The notes below the pieces were generated by a model. The model did no database searches. It was given only the letters and a program-made list of their open reading frames with translations, and was not told the DNA's origin. From Plasmodium coatneyi (lineage: Eukaryota > Apicomplexa > Aconoidasida > Haemosporida > Plasmodiidae): 64,000 nucleotides of DNA. The position numbers and the translations under genes are program-made. Positions 41,324 through 52,208 of the stretch are shown here, one piece after another (position 1 is the stretch's first letter; each line of letters opens with the position of its first letter). The DNA lies in NCBI RefSeq assembly GCF_001680005.1, contig NC_033562.1, forward strand, positions 1,054,001 through 1,118,000, given 5' to 3'.

Positions 41324-44300
41324 TCTGCGTTAGGGTTTTTCTCACGGGCGCGTTTTTTTTTTCTCTCTCTTTTTTTTGTTTCTTCCCTGGGGGAGGGTTT
41401 CTTTCTTCTTCGATGTTTAAAGCAGACGTGATGGTAGGTTTTGTTCTGGGGTGAACAGTGTGGACGCAACGATGGTTGGCAGAAGGGCGTAGTTGGAGAA
41501 GGAGAAGTATAATAGTACCAGCTGTTACGTGGGGATGCCAACGGGGGCTGCAAATTTGTGCGTGATACTGCCCAGAGTGTACCCTTACTGGTCGACTGTC
41601 CCTACTTTGCACGTAAGTAACGATAATCATAAAACGCGTATGGTATGATCGGTTTTAAAAGTCATGTTTATGCTGTACAGGCATACCGATTTGCATACAA
41701 CAGAAAAAGTGTATATTTTTTAAACACTTGTTGGCGCTTGTGGTGGATTCATACAAATGCGGGTGTTGGGCCAAGGGGGGAAATTAAAAAAGGGGAAAAC
41801 AAAAAAAATGGGCCTGTAAATAAATTAATTAAAAAGGGTTGCTCGGGCACATGTGCGTGCATTTGTTGGGAGCGCTTTTTTTTTTTTTTCCGCACTTTTG
41901 TTGCGCTTTTTTAGGGCACTTTATTCTTTATTTTTTTTTTTTTGAAAGCTGCCACGTTGGCCTCCATATCGAATAGCTAATTGGCTCATAAAAAAATGTT
42001 CGACCTGCCTGCCTAGGGGGGATGCCTTTTGAGCAATTAATTGTAAGCTACTTCGAAAGTGCCACCTGCATGAGGCGCACCTGGAAGGAGGAAGTGTTAC
42101 GCTACGCAGTCAGTTAAGTATAAAATGTAACCTTCCGTGTGGCCATATATAAGCGTGCGGTTTCTTTTAAAAGGGTCATGCAGGAGTATATGCCGGCAAA
42201 ACAAAATCAGTCCCTGTGCCCTTTGCGCCGAAGCATATAGGGCAAAACGGACAAAGCGGATCCTTTATTGGTGGTAACATTGCGGCCTGTTCGTTCGTAC
42301 GACCTGACACCTGTTGTGTATGCCTGCTTACCCCCCTGGGGAGAGATAAATTCGTGCTAAGTCGAACGAACGTATGGTTCTTATTGGGAGAGTTAAATCA
42401 ACACCCTCTACGGGTTCCACACCTATGGCGCAACAAGTCAGGAAAAAAAGTGTTCCTTTTAGGCTGACCCAGATACACCCTACATTCGTAACTTTGCTTG
42501 TTGATCATCTACGCTGATCTCCTAATCTGTGAAAGGTCTAAACGTGGCATCCCTCTGGAGGACAAGATGCTCCTTTCCGAGGTGGCAAAATGGGGCAGCA
42601 TTCCACTTCGCTTACGAAAGGGAAAATGGCATCTTAGTCCACAGGCGTATGTATTGATATGCATATAAACTACCTACGTGGCAAATGGAGAAAGAAACAA
42701 TTTTTGCAAATCTGCGCACAGGAAAGACACTTAACAAGTAGAGGTTGTATGAAGGCACCCCACATAAGCACAAACACAATGTGTATACACAGGATTCCTC
42801 TTCCTTTTGCTTAATTTTTTTTCTTTTTCATTTTATGCACCACTTCGACTTTGGAACAACAAATTAAATTAAGACCGCACCAATGTAACAATAGAAATTC
42901 GCGCCGCGTTTAAAGCGATCACTAATGCTGCACACATTTCTTTCTTTGGAACGTTAGAGGGATCATGGACGAGAGTTTTTATTGTGTATGTTTCACCGTG
43001 CGAACGAGGCTCGGTTAAACATATCTCCTGCGTGTAACATAGAAAGGTAGAAAAGAAAGGGATGCCTTCCCCCCCGCCGCGACCTTTGGCTTCATCAGTT
43101 TTAAGGATCGCTTAGCCCTGCATACGTTTTGCCGAGGTCCATTTTATCGGCAGTGTTTTTCCCGTATCATTTCGACGGTGAAATTTACACAGCAACATGT
43201 AAAGCAAATTTCAAAGCAACCTTCAAAGGAACATCTTGAGAGTACCTTTTTACACGCATTGCTTTATTTTTCCACCGCCCGCTTATTGCCGTTATGCCTG
43301 CACACCTATTTGCAAACCTGATTTAAACTCTTCAAATTTTTGCGTCCCCTTTCGAATGTCTAGGCACACCCCACTCCTACGTGGGGCCCGCTGAATCAAT
43401 TTTTTTTATTTTTCTTTTTTTGGTGCAATTTTGTGCCGTACGTAACGGCCAACACTACGCAATTTTTATGCAGTGTGTTTAGCTACCTTGGGGCAATTTT
43501 TGCCAATTTTTGGTCAATTGGGGGGCAAAATTTTGGCAATTTTTAAGCTTTTTTCCTTCATCTACGCCGTTAGCCCTTTCCCTTCCTCATTTTTTGCATC
43601 TAGACGTTTGGGATAAGCGCTTACACGTTTGCACTTGCGCGCGTTCCCCTTTCGTACTTTTACGCACTTCCATTTTGTGACCACTCCTTTTAAGAAACAT
43701 GCACGATGCGCGAATAAATGCGTCACACGGGCCTCACATTTGAACTGCATATGTATTTCCCACTTAGGCACGTACCTGGAAGTGCCCTTTTGAATTACAC
43801 ACCATTGACGAGCTTAACGCCAAGTTGCTTTCCTTGTTGCGTCATTTCGTTATTTCCTTCGTTCGTGCGTTTTTTCTTTTTTTTTTTTTTTCTGGAGGCT
43901 TCACCAACAGCACACACTTCACCTAAGCCCTAAACCCATACACGCACCACTAACGCGCCAACTCATTGCGTTTTCATTCCCACCCAGAATTAGGCATATG
44001 CAAATAGAGTACCAAATGTACATGTCCCTGCTATGTAAAATATTCCTGTGTGTACATTACGTGTTAAGAAGCATGAGCGTAGGAAAAGGCCATCTTAGGT
44101 GATGTTTTTTTTTTTTTTTTTTTTGACGATTGTCCTTTGGCTTTTGCTTTAAATGTGTGTTGAACACCTCTTTTTCACCGCTTTCCTGTTTCATTGCCCG
44201 CGTACCCTTCCTTCAATGTGTATTCCCGCACGCCTGCGAATCCGCACTGCAATTGCATCTAGTCTGTAGCATTCCACACCCATCACAAGACAAATCAGTG

Positions 44301-44543
44301 TTCATAATATCGCTTCAGAACCTTGTAAGGAGTAACCCCACCCCTTGATTACCTCATTTCTGATGTGTTACTTCGATTGCTATTTAGTACTTAGCTGTTA
44401 TTGTTCTGCGTGACTTGGCCTGGCTTAACTTCACCTTGTTTGTGTTTCTGCTTGTGTTTTTTTTTTCCCCCTTGTGGCGCTCATCACATTTCGAAAGCCA
44501 CACAAATATCACCTTTCGACTTTTTCGATTGCCCGTTTGAAGA
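41324..44543. other. 3.2-kb gene-poor gap, divergent promoter region
   Basis: The largest gap in the window, between the start of the minus-strand SAP-domain gene and the start of the plus-strand phosphatase. Only short frames occur, and those checked start at non-ATG codons. T runs lie at about 41878-41889, 43872-43890 and 44105-44124. A T-rich zone at 43385-43560 has repeated GGCAATTTT and GGTCAATT words. The stretch at 42200-43380 is less AT-rich than usual and could hide a non-coding RNA, but I could not identify a tRNA or snRNA in it. Confidence 0.5.
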
Positions 44544-46078
44544 ATGAAAAATTGTGTAATTTTCCTTTTTCTGTTTTGCGCATGTATCAAGTATGTCAGT
44601 TGCCATGCCGATCAAATAATTAACGAAAAATTGACCAGCCTGGTTTTTATGAGTTGTAATTACCAAAAGGGGAAGACAAATGAGAAGCTAATAAAATCGG
44701 TGGCGAAGAAGAAGCCACAACTTATGCTCTGGGTTGGAGATTACTTTTACTCAGAATGTAAAGACTTGAAATGCCTGCACGAAGCGTATGATTATATTAA
44801 CAAGGATCCCTTCTACATAGATTTAAAAAAAAAGTTTGTAATTGACGGCATATATGATGATCATGATTATAATAAAAATAATGGAGATCGACTGTATGAG
44901 CATAAGAAGGAAAGCAAAACGCAGTTCTTAAACTATCTGAATGTTCCAAAAAATGACGTGAGGTACAAACGGAATGGTGCATATATTTCGAAATTGTATA
45001 TAGACCCAGAGAATGAAAAGAATCAAGTGAAAATTATCATTTTAGACACCAGATATAACAAAGACCCGTACCCCTTTTATGCGCCTGATTCATACCATGA
45101 CGGTTTTATGCATATGTTCGTCTCGTTCGCTGTTCGTTTTCACGCTGCTCTGTTCGGTTTATACTGCGATAGCAAGAATGACATTTTGGGCAATGAGCAG
45201 TGGACATGGCTGGAGAAGGAGCTTACCAACTCGAGTGCTCGGGCGCACATTGTCATTTCGTCTACTCAGGTAAGGGGGTCACATGGACAGATAAACGAAT
45301 GTACAGATTGAGAGATAAATAGCTAGCTAGATGGCTAGCTGGAAAAAAAAAAAAAAAAAAAATACTACTACTATAGAACCGTTTTGCCTGCACGGGTCAT
45401 AACTTTTTTCTTCATTTTTTGTACCATGTGGTGTGCACACTTTATCCCACTTTTCATCCTACCTCGCAGATTTTCTCCAACCATGTAGTGAACGAAAATT
45501 GGGGATTAATGCCATTCGCCCAGAAGCGACTAAAATATTTAATGAATAAAACCAAACCAAAGGGGTTAATCTTCCTAAGTGGTGATGTGCACTTTGGAAG
45601 CATACTTGGAAACGAAGAAAATGTGCTGGAAGTCACAAGCAGTAGCGTAAATCAGGAGAACATATTTAGCTACATCAACAATTATTTCATTTATTTCTCC
45701 ACTTATTTTCTAAACAAGAAGAGTCCCTTCGAGTTAAACAAGATATTTGCATTTAACAATTTTGGCTCACTTAGCATATCATACATAAACGACGACGAAA
45801 TAAAAATAAAATCCGCAATTCATGACTCGGATGGTAATGAAATTATCGTGGCCAACCAATCGTTTAATAAAAAAAAAAACGTGTATCAGAAAACACAGAA
45901 CTTACACCTATTGCATGATGACATAGCAACGTTCGCGTGTAAGAGCAACGCAAAGGTGTGTATACAAGTCATAATTTACATACTGTTTGTGTTGTGGTTC
46001 TTGCAAATTATTTTCATCTTCTGTAAGCTGCTCGGTTTTTGTAAGAAAAAGGTCGCAGACAAAACGAAGGGTGAGTAA
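44544..46078 (+). CDS. PhoD-like phosphatase (alkaline phosphatase D type), membrane-anchored
   Basis: Two exons, 44544-45269 and 45470-46078, phase 0, 444 residues. It starts with a signal peptide (MKNCVIFLFLFCACIKYVSC). PhoD metallophosphatase motifs are in order: LVFMSCNY, LWVGDYFYSE, IYDDHDYNKNNGD (family DDHDYGxND), IIILDTRY, NEQWTWLEKEL, HIVISSTQ and IFLSGDVHFGS (family LSGDVHxxE). These residues bind the active-site metals. Splicing joins VISSTQ to IFSNHVVNENW as in the family. The C-terminus has a transmembrane helix (CIQVIIYILFVLWFLQIIFIF) and a short basic tail, so the catalytic domain faces the lumen or outside. Bacterial PhoD proteins are secreted phosphodiesterases; the parasite substrate is unknown. 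Confidence 0.9.
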
Positions 46079-47231
46079 CTCCTGCGAAATGTACTTAGTG
46101 CAGTATTTCGCTTTTATCGTGTCCATTTGAGTAGCCTATATATATATATATATTTTTTTTTTTTTCTATTCCTTTTTCCTTTTTTTTTTTATTTTTCCCC
46201 CCACGTGTGCCGCTGCACTTTGGGGGGGCATACTTTTTTAATTTTTTTGCCTGCGGCAGTTTACCCGTTCCCACGTGTCCGTTGCACGTTTCGGAGAACA
46301 AGTTAATTTATCGCTGCGTGGTCTACCTTTATAGACCACTACGTAACCCATTTTAATTGCCCCTTTGCTCATCATCCCTAAAACTTGCTTTTTTTTTTAA
46401 TGATCATTAATCATCTCGGCGCCTTAAGAAAGGACACATCCACCCGCCATCATAATTGAACAGTGACAACATGGCTTACCATGCCATGTGAAGCGTTGTC
46501 TGCTCATCTTTGAGTTTGTTGAGATGGGGTGGTTGTGTGCACGTAAATAATTGCACTCTGTTCTGAAGTATTCACTAGCTTGATTCGGGAAGGCATTAAT
46601 CTACCCCTCCCCTTCGCCACACAAGAAAGGATCTAAATAACGTGGTATGTTAATATCGGTTTAAGTGACAAACGCATGGAAAGTTATTTCGTGCCTACTG
46701 GAGAAGATGAGCCAGGGTTTCTCACCTCAAATCAAGCGATAACTGTGACGATATTCGTTCATTTAAGGAGGAGGGGAAAATCAGACCGGAAAAAGTTGTC
46801 TATTCGGGAACACGACAGCTTGATTTTTTTTTGTTTCCCCCTACAAAATGGGTAACAAAGAGCATCCACATGTGTGTACATAAACGTATGGCTAAGGGAA
46901 GCACTGCGGAGGTGCGGGGGGGGGCTAATTCCGAGGCTGCTATTTCTCTGTTTACCAATTTTGAACTCCCTCCGCGCGACATGTGCAATATGTAAAAAAA
47001 AAAAAAATGTGCAACACGTGCCATACGTGCACGGTATGAATTTTTTTTTTTTTGCCATTTTTCGGTCAATTTACGCAATCTACATTTTGAAAATGTTTCC
47101 CTCTTTTGTGTATTTCGCTAAATAGCACGTTTATCCTTGTCCGCTTGACTTTTGTGCGAATAATTCACAATTTTTTTAAAAATATATTTCCTTCCTCGGA
47201 GGTACAAGTTGTTTGCAACGTGACGGATGAA
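46079..47231. other. intergenic between two plus-strand genes
   Basis: Contains a TA dinucleotide array at about 46137-46153 followed by a T run, and A/T runs at 46995-47006 and 47040-47054. The frame of the next gene is open back to 47106 without an ATG. No gene was seen. Confidence 0.55.
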
Positions 47232-48596
47232 ATGGTGAGATTGAGTTCGACCAAAACGGTCGTTCTGACCTGCCTCACCCTTTTGCTTGCTAAGATAAGC
47301 TCAGTGCTGAACTTGGAGGAGGCGTTCTTCAATGGTAACCTCAGCTTCGGTATCAACTTGTCTAATTTGTTTACCGACAACCATGTGAAGGTAAGCGAAT
47401 TGAAGATAAATTCTGCCTACCTGTTTGATCCATCGCCCCGAATCGATTTGGACTTGGCGTTATCAGCCCTAAAGGGGGTACAAGCTATCGGTCAAAGGGG
47501 CAACAGTGGTGGAAGCGAATGGGAGGGCACTTCCACGATAGGGGGAGGTTCCCCCTATGGAGGGGGGGAAACAAATCCATGGAGCCGCATATCCAGAGAA
47601 GACTTTTTTAAAAAGCAGGATCACACGGAAGATTATATGAAAGGCATGCCCATGCCTTACCACATAAACAACATTGCAGATGCTGTTAGGGAGATCAACT
47701 TTTATTTCAACCAAGGGAGTAAGACTCACCAGGAGGATCTAATCTACAGAGGAACATACACACCGGAGATTTACACAGATTCGTACATCATCATAGCAAT
47801 CTCATTTATGTACTGTTTTTGTATTAAAATAATTTGTGAGGGATACATGCGGGGGAAGAATGTTGCGAAGAAATATATAGCAAAAGTATCGACATTATTT
47901 TTCTTCTTTTTAATATTAAAAAATTTGTTGAGTTTTTTACCAGCCATGTTATCCTCAACCGTTGGTCTGATTATGACATTTTATTTCTACTCCGTATCGA
48001 TGAACCCTTGCGAAAAAATACCTTTTTTAAAAAAATCAAGTATTAAAAAAGAACCCATAGGATGGGTTCTAATCGTATTTGCAGAATCTCTAATCATTGG
48101 AAATATTTTATACCATGCTGTATGTACCCCCCGAGTGTTAACCATTTTGTCTACCTATATACAAAGTGAAGTGTTGCTGCGGATGGTTTGCCTCCTTTTT
48201 CTTTTACTCATTGGGTATATGATATTTTTACTAATGATAAGTAACCTTGTGTCAGCTAAGAAGGCACAGAATTTTGTTTTTTCCTTCACGTCATCCTATT
48301 TAATTGTATCCTGCTGTACCTACTTTTTCAATGTGTTTTCTCTAAGAATGTGGAAGAGTAGGGGCATATTTCAGATCGAACCCATGATGTTTTTTTCCTA
48401 CTCTCCTAAATTTGTTTTTAATGCTCAGAATGCAATTGCGTTGGCTGCTACCTTTGTTATCACCGCCTTGTCTATGTGGATGCCCAAGCTGCTGAAAATC
48501 ACCAGGGGGTTCTTTCCCCAGGGGGGGAAACGAAAAAAAGGGCACTCCTCCGAAGAGCGCAGCGCGTACGACATTATTATGAACTGCTTCGCTTGA
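47232..48596 (+). CDS. multi-pass membrane protein, signal peptide plus about seven helices
   Basis: Single exon, 454 residues, ATG at 47232; upstream in-frame starts are non-ATG. Residues 1-26 form a signal peptide (TVVLTCLTLLLAKISSVL). A luminal or extracellular region of about 150 residues follows, with a Gly/Ser-rich loop. Then come seven hydrophobic segments at about 183-203, 217-236, 240-256, 276-298, 316-341, 347-373 and 397-418. The tail is basic (GGKRKKGHSSEERS). I do not recognise the family. A signal peptide, ectodomain and seven helices is the layout of GOST/LU7TM-type trafficking proteins and of serpentine receptors, but this rests on topology alone. The two closely spaced helices 217-256 could be one re-entrant segment, giving six. 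Confidence 0.75.
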   Translation: MVRLSSTKTVVLTCLTLLLAKISSVLNLEEAFFNGNLSFGINLSNLFTDNHVKVSELKINSAYLFDPSPRIDLDLALSALKGVQAIGQRGNSGGSEWEGTSTIGGGSPYGGGETNPWSRISREDFFKKQDHTEDYMKGMPMPYHINNIADAVREINFYFNQGSKTHQEDLIYRGTYTPEIYTDSYIIIAISFMYCFCIKIICEGYMRGKNVAKKYIAKVSTLFFFFLILKNLLSFLPAMLSSTVGLIMTFYFYSVSMNPCEKIPFLKKSSIKKEPIGWVLIVFAESLIIGNILYHAVCTPRVLTILSTYIQSEVLLRMVCLLFLLLIGYMIFLLMISNLVSAKKAQNFVFSFTSSYLIVSCCTYFFNVFSLRMWKSRGIFQIEPMMFFSYSPKFVFNAQNAIALAATFVITALSMWMPKLLKITRGFFPQGGKRKKGHSSEERSAYDIIMNCFA

Positions 48597-49076
48597 CCAG
48601 TGTAAAAAAGGTGGAGATGTCCATAGAACAATCGAAGCATGCACAGAACGAATATCCAGAGATCATCACGCGATGCAAAACTAGTGCCCTACAAAAAGGA
48701 CAGACTCCACATATACCGCACTCACAAAATGCACCTCCTCCCCCTTCCACCATCCTTAACATGTGCCATTTTTATAGCCTTTCCACCGAGACCGCTCCGC
48801 TAGGTTGACCCATGGCGTGTTTCAAATATATTCTCCCCGCATTTGCAGCGCAGAGCAATTTTGTGTGGCGTCCTGTGCCGTCCCCTGATCGTTTCAACTT
48901 TGCCCCTTTTTTTAAGGCGTAAAGTCGCAAAGGCGAATTCGACCAATTTGGCAATTTTCCTTTACAAATATGGAGTACCAAATCGCACAAGTAGATTTTT
49001 TTTTTTTTTTTTACAAATGCAACGTCGTTTGGTTAAAAAGTTTGTTGTAACCCTTACGGGCTAGCTAAAATGTTAA

Positions 49077-49116
<40 letters not shown>

Positions 49117-49855
49117 CCAGCGATTTGCTTTTCGGTGACATACCAATAATTTGAATATATATATATATTTTCCCCCCAATTGGTATGACACCCCATGAGC
49201 GTGTTTCTTTTCCATGGGCACTTCAAATGTTAACTGCTAAATGCGGAACTGCTGTAGGTCTGTTGGGCAGGAGGAAACCAATTCTTCGTTCCTCTCTGTA
49301 TGCGCACCATAGGAGGTGGATGTTTTTCCTCCCATCGGCGTCTTTACAAATTTGTAAAATGAGCACTTGAATGAGGAAAGTTATACCCCCCCAAGCAAGT
49401 GCTGCATATCTATACTAACACTCACCCACTGCGGGGAAAGACTGTACATAAAGCTATGCATCCTATTTAGTCTCTTTTGATGAACCCCCCTAAGTTGCGA
49501 AAACGACATAAATGAAGGGGAAATCCTGGATAACGTTTGCATTACTCCCCGGGGTATAGCAAAGTAGGCGATATTTTTCCCATTTTCGCTTGCAGTTGGT
49601 TTGATTGCTGCGTGAGAAACGGCTTGTCGAACAATCACGCAGAGGACGAACGCACAGCCCGTATGCATGAATGGAAGATCGGTAGAAAGGCGTAGTGCAT
49701 GCGTTCAGGCAGGTATGACAGGGCGCCCTCTAACACCGCTAGCTAGTTTTTTTCTTGTGTTGGGCGCCCCCGTGCCAAACCGTGCATGCGAAACAGATTA
49801 ATAACCAAATAAGTGACCCCCAAAAGGAGCATACTTCACCAAGTCAGCCGATACA
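48597..49855. other. intergenic between two plus-strand genes
   Basis: Holds the longest T run of the window (49079-49116) and a TA array at about 49155-49168. The T run followed by CCAG looks like a 3' splice site and could belong to an intron in the 5' leader of the HIT-finger gene. No coding exon was supported. Confidence 0.5.
49079..49116. repeat. 38-base T homopolymer
   Basis: Uninterrupted T run followed by CCAG. Poly(dA:dT) tracts of over 20 bases occur in many gaps of this window and probably exclude nucleosomes or mark gene ends. This is the longest. Confidence 0.9.
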
Positions 49856-51070
49856 ATGAGGAAGACGTGCCAGGTGTGCAAGCAGAAGCTGTATCAGTAT
49901 GTGTGTCCCTCCTGCGAAATCGTCTACTGCAGTCTCGAGTGCTACAAAAAGCACAATGACAAGTGCGTGCACAATTTTCTGGACAACCAAGTGAAGGAGA
50001 ATATAAAAAATAATCAGCTGACCGATTTTGAAAAACGGGAATTCAAGTTCAAGCTGAGGAAGTTTTACGACCAAGGGGGGGCAAACGCAGAAGAGGAAGA
50101 AGACGAAGACGAACAAGATGAGGAATTCGCTGATGGGGAGGAAGCTGGAACCCCTGATGAGGAGGAAGAGGGAGCGGCTGATGAGGGGGCCCCAGGAAAG
50201 GCAAATCAAGACGAAGCAGGGATAGATGCGCCTACCACCACAACACCCCATGGACACCTGAAAAAATGGTGCATTAGCAACAAACGGTACAAGGTGCTGA
50301 CGGAGCTGGCCAAAAGCGACCAGCTGAAGTTGGACGACCTGACACAAACGGAGCAGAAGCAGTTCTTCTCATTCCTAAAGAGTAACGACATGAATGCATA
50401 TTTGGCAAAGTTCGAACCGTGGTGGTTAAACTGTGTAATAAAAAAGGTCCAAACACCTGAACACATATGCTGCAATAAACAGGTTAGTGAAAATGTGAAG
50501 TTCATGGTAGTAGAGATTGTCTACTCGTACTGCTATTTACTACGTATTTTTAATGAAAGCTTGGACAGTAAAGAACTATGCTACTGTTTTCTTTATATGG
50601 CTAGCTCTTTGAACAGATTTAATCTGCCAGAAAATAACGTTTACAACACAGTGAATAATTTATTTCAAAGGATTTTGGAAAATGATGAAATCGCTCGAGA
50701 GAAACGTATCCTATACAACGTCGTGACGGATGTTACCACTATCCTAAAGCTAAAGGATCTCTTACTTAGATGTTTGTATGAAACAAAAAAATTTTTTAAA
50801 AAGCAAATAAAAAAAATAAATTGCAAAAGGGATAAAATGGCTAGTAGTCTCAATGGCGTTAAAAAAATGGCGGCACTTTTACAGGAAGAAAAGGTTTTTA
50901 AATATGTCAATAAAAAAATTACCTTTCTTTGTAGCTACGCTAATTACCATTATGATATGTTTGACTCCGTAACAAAACAACTGGACAAATTCTACAGTGA
51001 GCAGTGCAGGGGTATGTCTCTTGCGTCTAATGAGAAACGAGAAATTGTACTCTCCAAGGAGATACCCTAA
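49856..51070 (+). CDS. HIT-type zinc finger protein (ZNHIT2-like)
   Basis: Single exon, 404 residues, ATG at 49856. The zf-HIT domain occupies residues 5-37: CxxC at 5/8, CxxC at 17/20, C25, C29, H33 and C37, with the typical YCSLECYKKH. A low-complexity acidic stretch follows (residues about 77-125). The remaining 270 residues are helical, with FEPWWLNCV as the best conserved-looking motif; ZNHIT2 proteins have a similar tryptophan-containing motif of the type PWW after the finger. HIT-finger proteins help assemble box C/D snoRNPs and the U5 snRNP with R2TP chaperones. Assignment to ZNHIT2 rather than another HIT protein is an inference from the PWW motif and the length. Confidence 0.78.
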   Translation: MRKTCQVCKQKLYQYVCPSCEIVYCSLECYKKHNDKCVHNFLDNQVKENIKNNQLTDFEKREFKFKLRKFYDQGGANAEEEEDEDEQDEEFADGEEAGTPDEEEEGAADEGAPGKANQDEAGIDAPTTTTPHGHLKKWCISNKRYKVLTELAKSDQLKLDDLTQTEQKQFFSFLKSNDMNAYLAKFEPWWLNCVIKKVQTPEHICCNKQVSENVKFMVVEIVYSYCYLLRIFNESLDSKELCYCFLYMASSLNRFNLPENNVYNTVNNLFQRILENDEIAREKRILYNVVTDVTTILKLKDLLLRCLYETKKFFKKQIKKINCKRDKMASSLNGVKKMAALLQEEKVFKYVNKKITFLCSYANYHYDMFDSVTKQLDKFYSEQCRGMSLASNEKREIVLSKEIP

Positions 51071-51655
51071 AAAGGGGAAAACCTACTCCCCATGGGTTAA
51101 GAACTGCTACCCACCAAATATGTCACCATGGCTGCAAATTATTTTTTTTTATATTTGTATTTTCCCACGTTGGGCTTACTCAAAATAGTTTTTTGTGTGA
51201 AACGCTTTGGTGCTCCTTCCGTTTGGGTGCTTTTTTTCGTGTTGACCAATCTGACATGTAACAAACTTGTAATCGCCTTACTGGTTTGCTTTTTATTTCC
51301 CCCCTACGCGGGAACGTCCACCCGTGCAAGGCGCTTTTTTGCACCTTAATTTGCAGAGCTGATTCGTTCGATCCCCACGCGGGGGCGGAACTCCTCCAAG
51401 TTTGGATGGATCCCTCCCTGAGTTGAGTTCTCCCTTGAGGGGCAGCAGAAAAGGCACCGCATGCAGATGGAAGGGGGTGAAAAAAGAAACGCACGAAAAA
51501 GGTGTGAACCCCATGATAAAGGCGCAATCGCGAAAATGAGAAGCCCCCCTTTGTTCCGCATTGGTAAGGCGTGCGACACACTGGAACGAGTAAAATGTGC
51601 CCAGGATAAGTCGCCCGCGCGAAGATGGAACCTCACACAGGTGCTTACACAAGGG

Positions 51656-51700
<45 letters not shown>

Positions 51701-52208
51701 TTCCATTTTTTTTTTTTTTCCTTCCCCCGAAAATGGAATGTATACGTCATATGTATTTGGTAAGCCGCCCAAGGACAACAAAATTTGTGTAACAATATGA
51801 GACCTAGTAGCACTAAACAGGGCGCTTACACCCCGCAACTTTTTTAAGCACACATGGGGGCAGCTACACCAGTGAGGAAATATACAATACATCCTTTCAT
51901 TTAATTCGACCTCAAGGGGGCTTCAAAAATGGGTAAACTGATTATCTGCCCAATTTGGAAATATGTCCCCCTTGGCCGTTTTTTGCGTCCCCATTCGGCA
52001 CCTTATTGACACCACCCCACTGTGGCATTACAACTGTTGCTATGTCGTTCCTTTCAATGTTAACTCAGCTACGAATCTCGCATTTGTATCAGCTTGGTCC
52101 TGTTATATTTTTGCTTAACGTGTCAAGGGAATTCTCGCCTGGGTAGTAACGCAGACTAGTGACTACCCCCCCCAATTGGCTTCTTCCCCCCCTTGGTGGA
52201 ATAACAAA
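51071..52208. other. intergenic between two plus-strand genes
   Basis: Contains an A run of 37 at 51660-51696 closely followed by a T run at 51707-51719. Frames on both strands that cross these are poly-Lys or poly-Phe artefacts. The frame of the next gene is open upstream to 52176 without ATG. No gene was seen. Confidence 0.55.
51660..51696. repeat. 37-base A homopolymer
   Basis: Uninterrupted A run, followed 11 bases later by a 13-base T run. Together they could form an AT cruciform. It lies in the gap upstream of the 1438-residue protein gene. Confidence 0.9.

Noticed and set aside
41172..41630. Minus-strand frame of 152 codons overlapping the SAP-domain start
   Set aside because: It reads the first SAP exon in the wrong frame. 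The frame starting at ATG 41323 gives a clear SAP domain instead.
42216..42467. Plus-strand frame of 83 codons in the large gap
   Set aside because: It begins at GTG rather than ATG, has no splice partners, and shows no recognisable features.
43922..43938. Telomere-like words CCTAAGCCCTAAACCCA
   Set aside because: Only two imperfect heptamers are present, with no longer array or subtelomeric genes nearby. The setting is a core chromosomal region, so chance is more likely.
51360..51390. CGTTCGATCCCCACGCGGGGG, tRNA B-box-like
   Set aside because: The expected complementary T-stem is missing on the 5' side and no A-box lies at the right distance. It is only a short GC hairpin.
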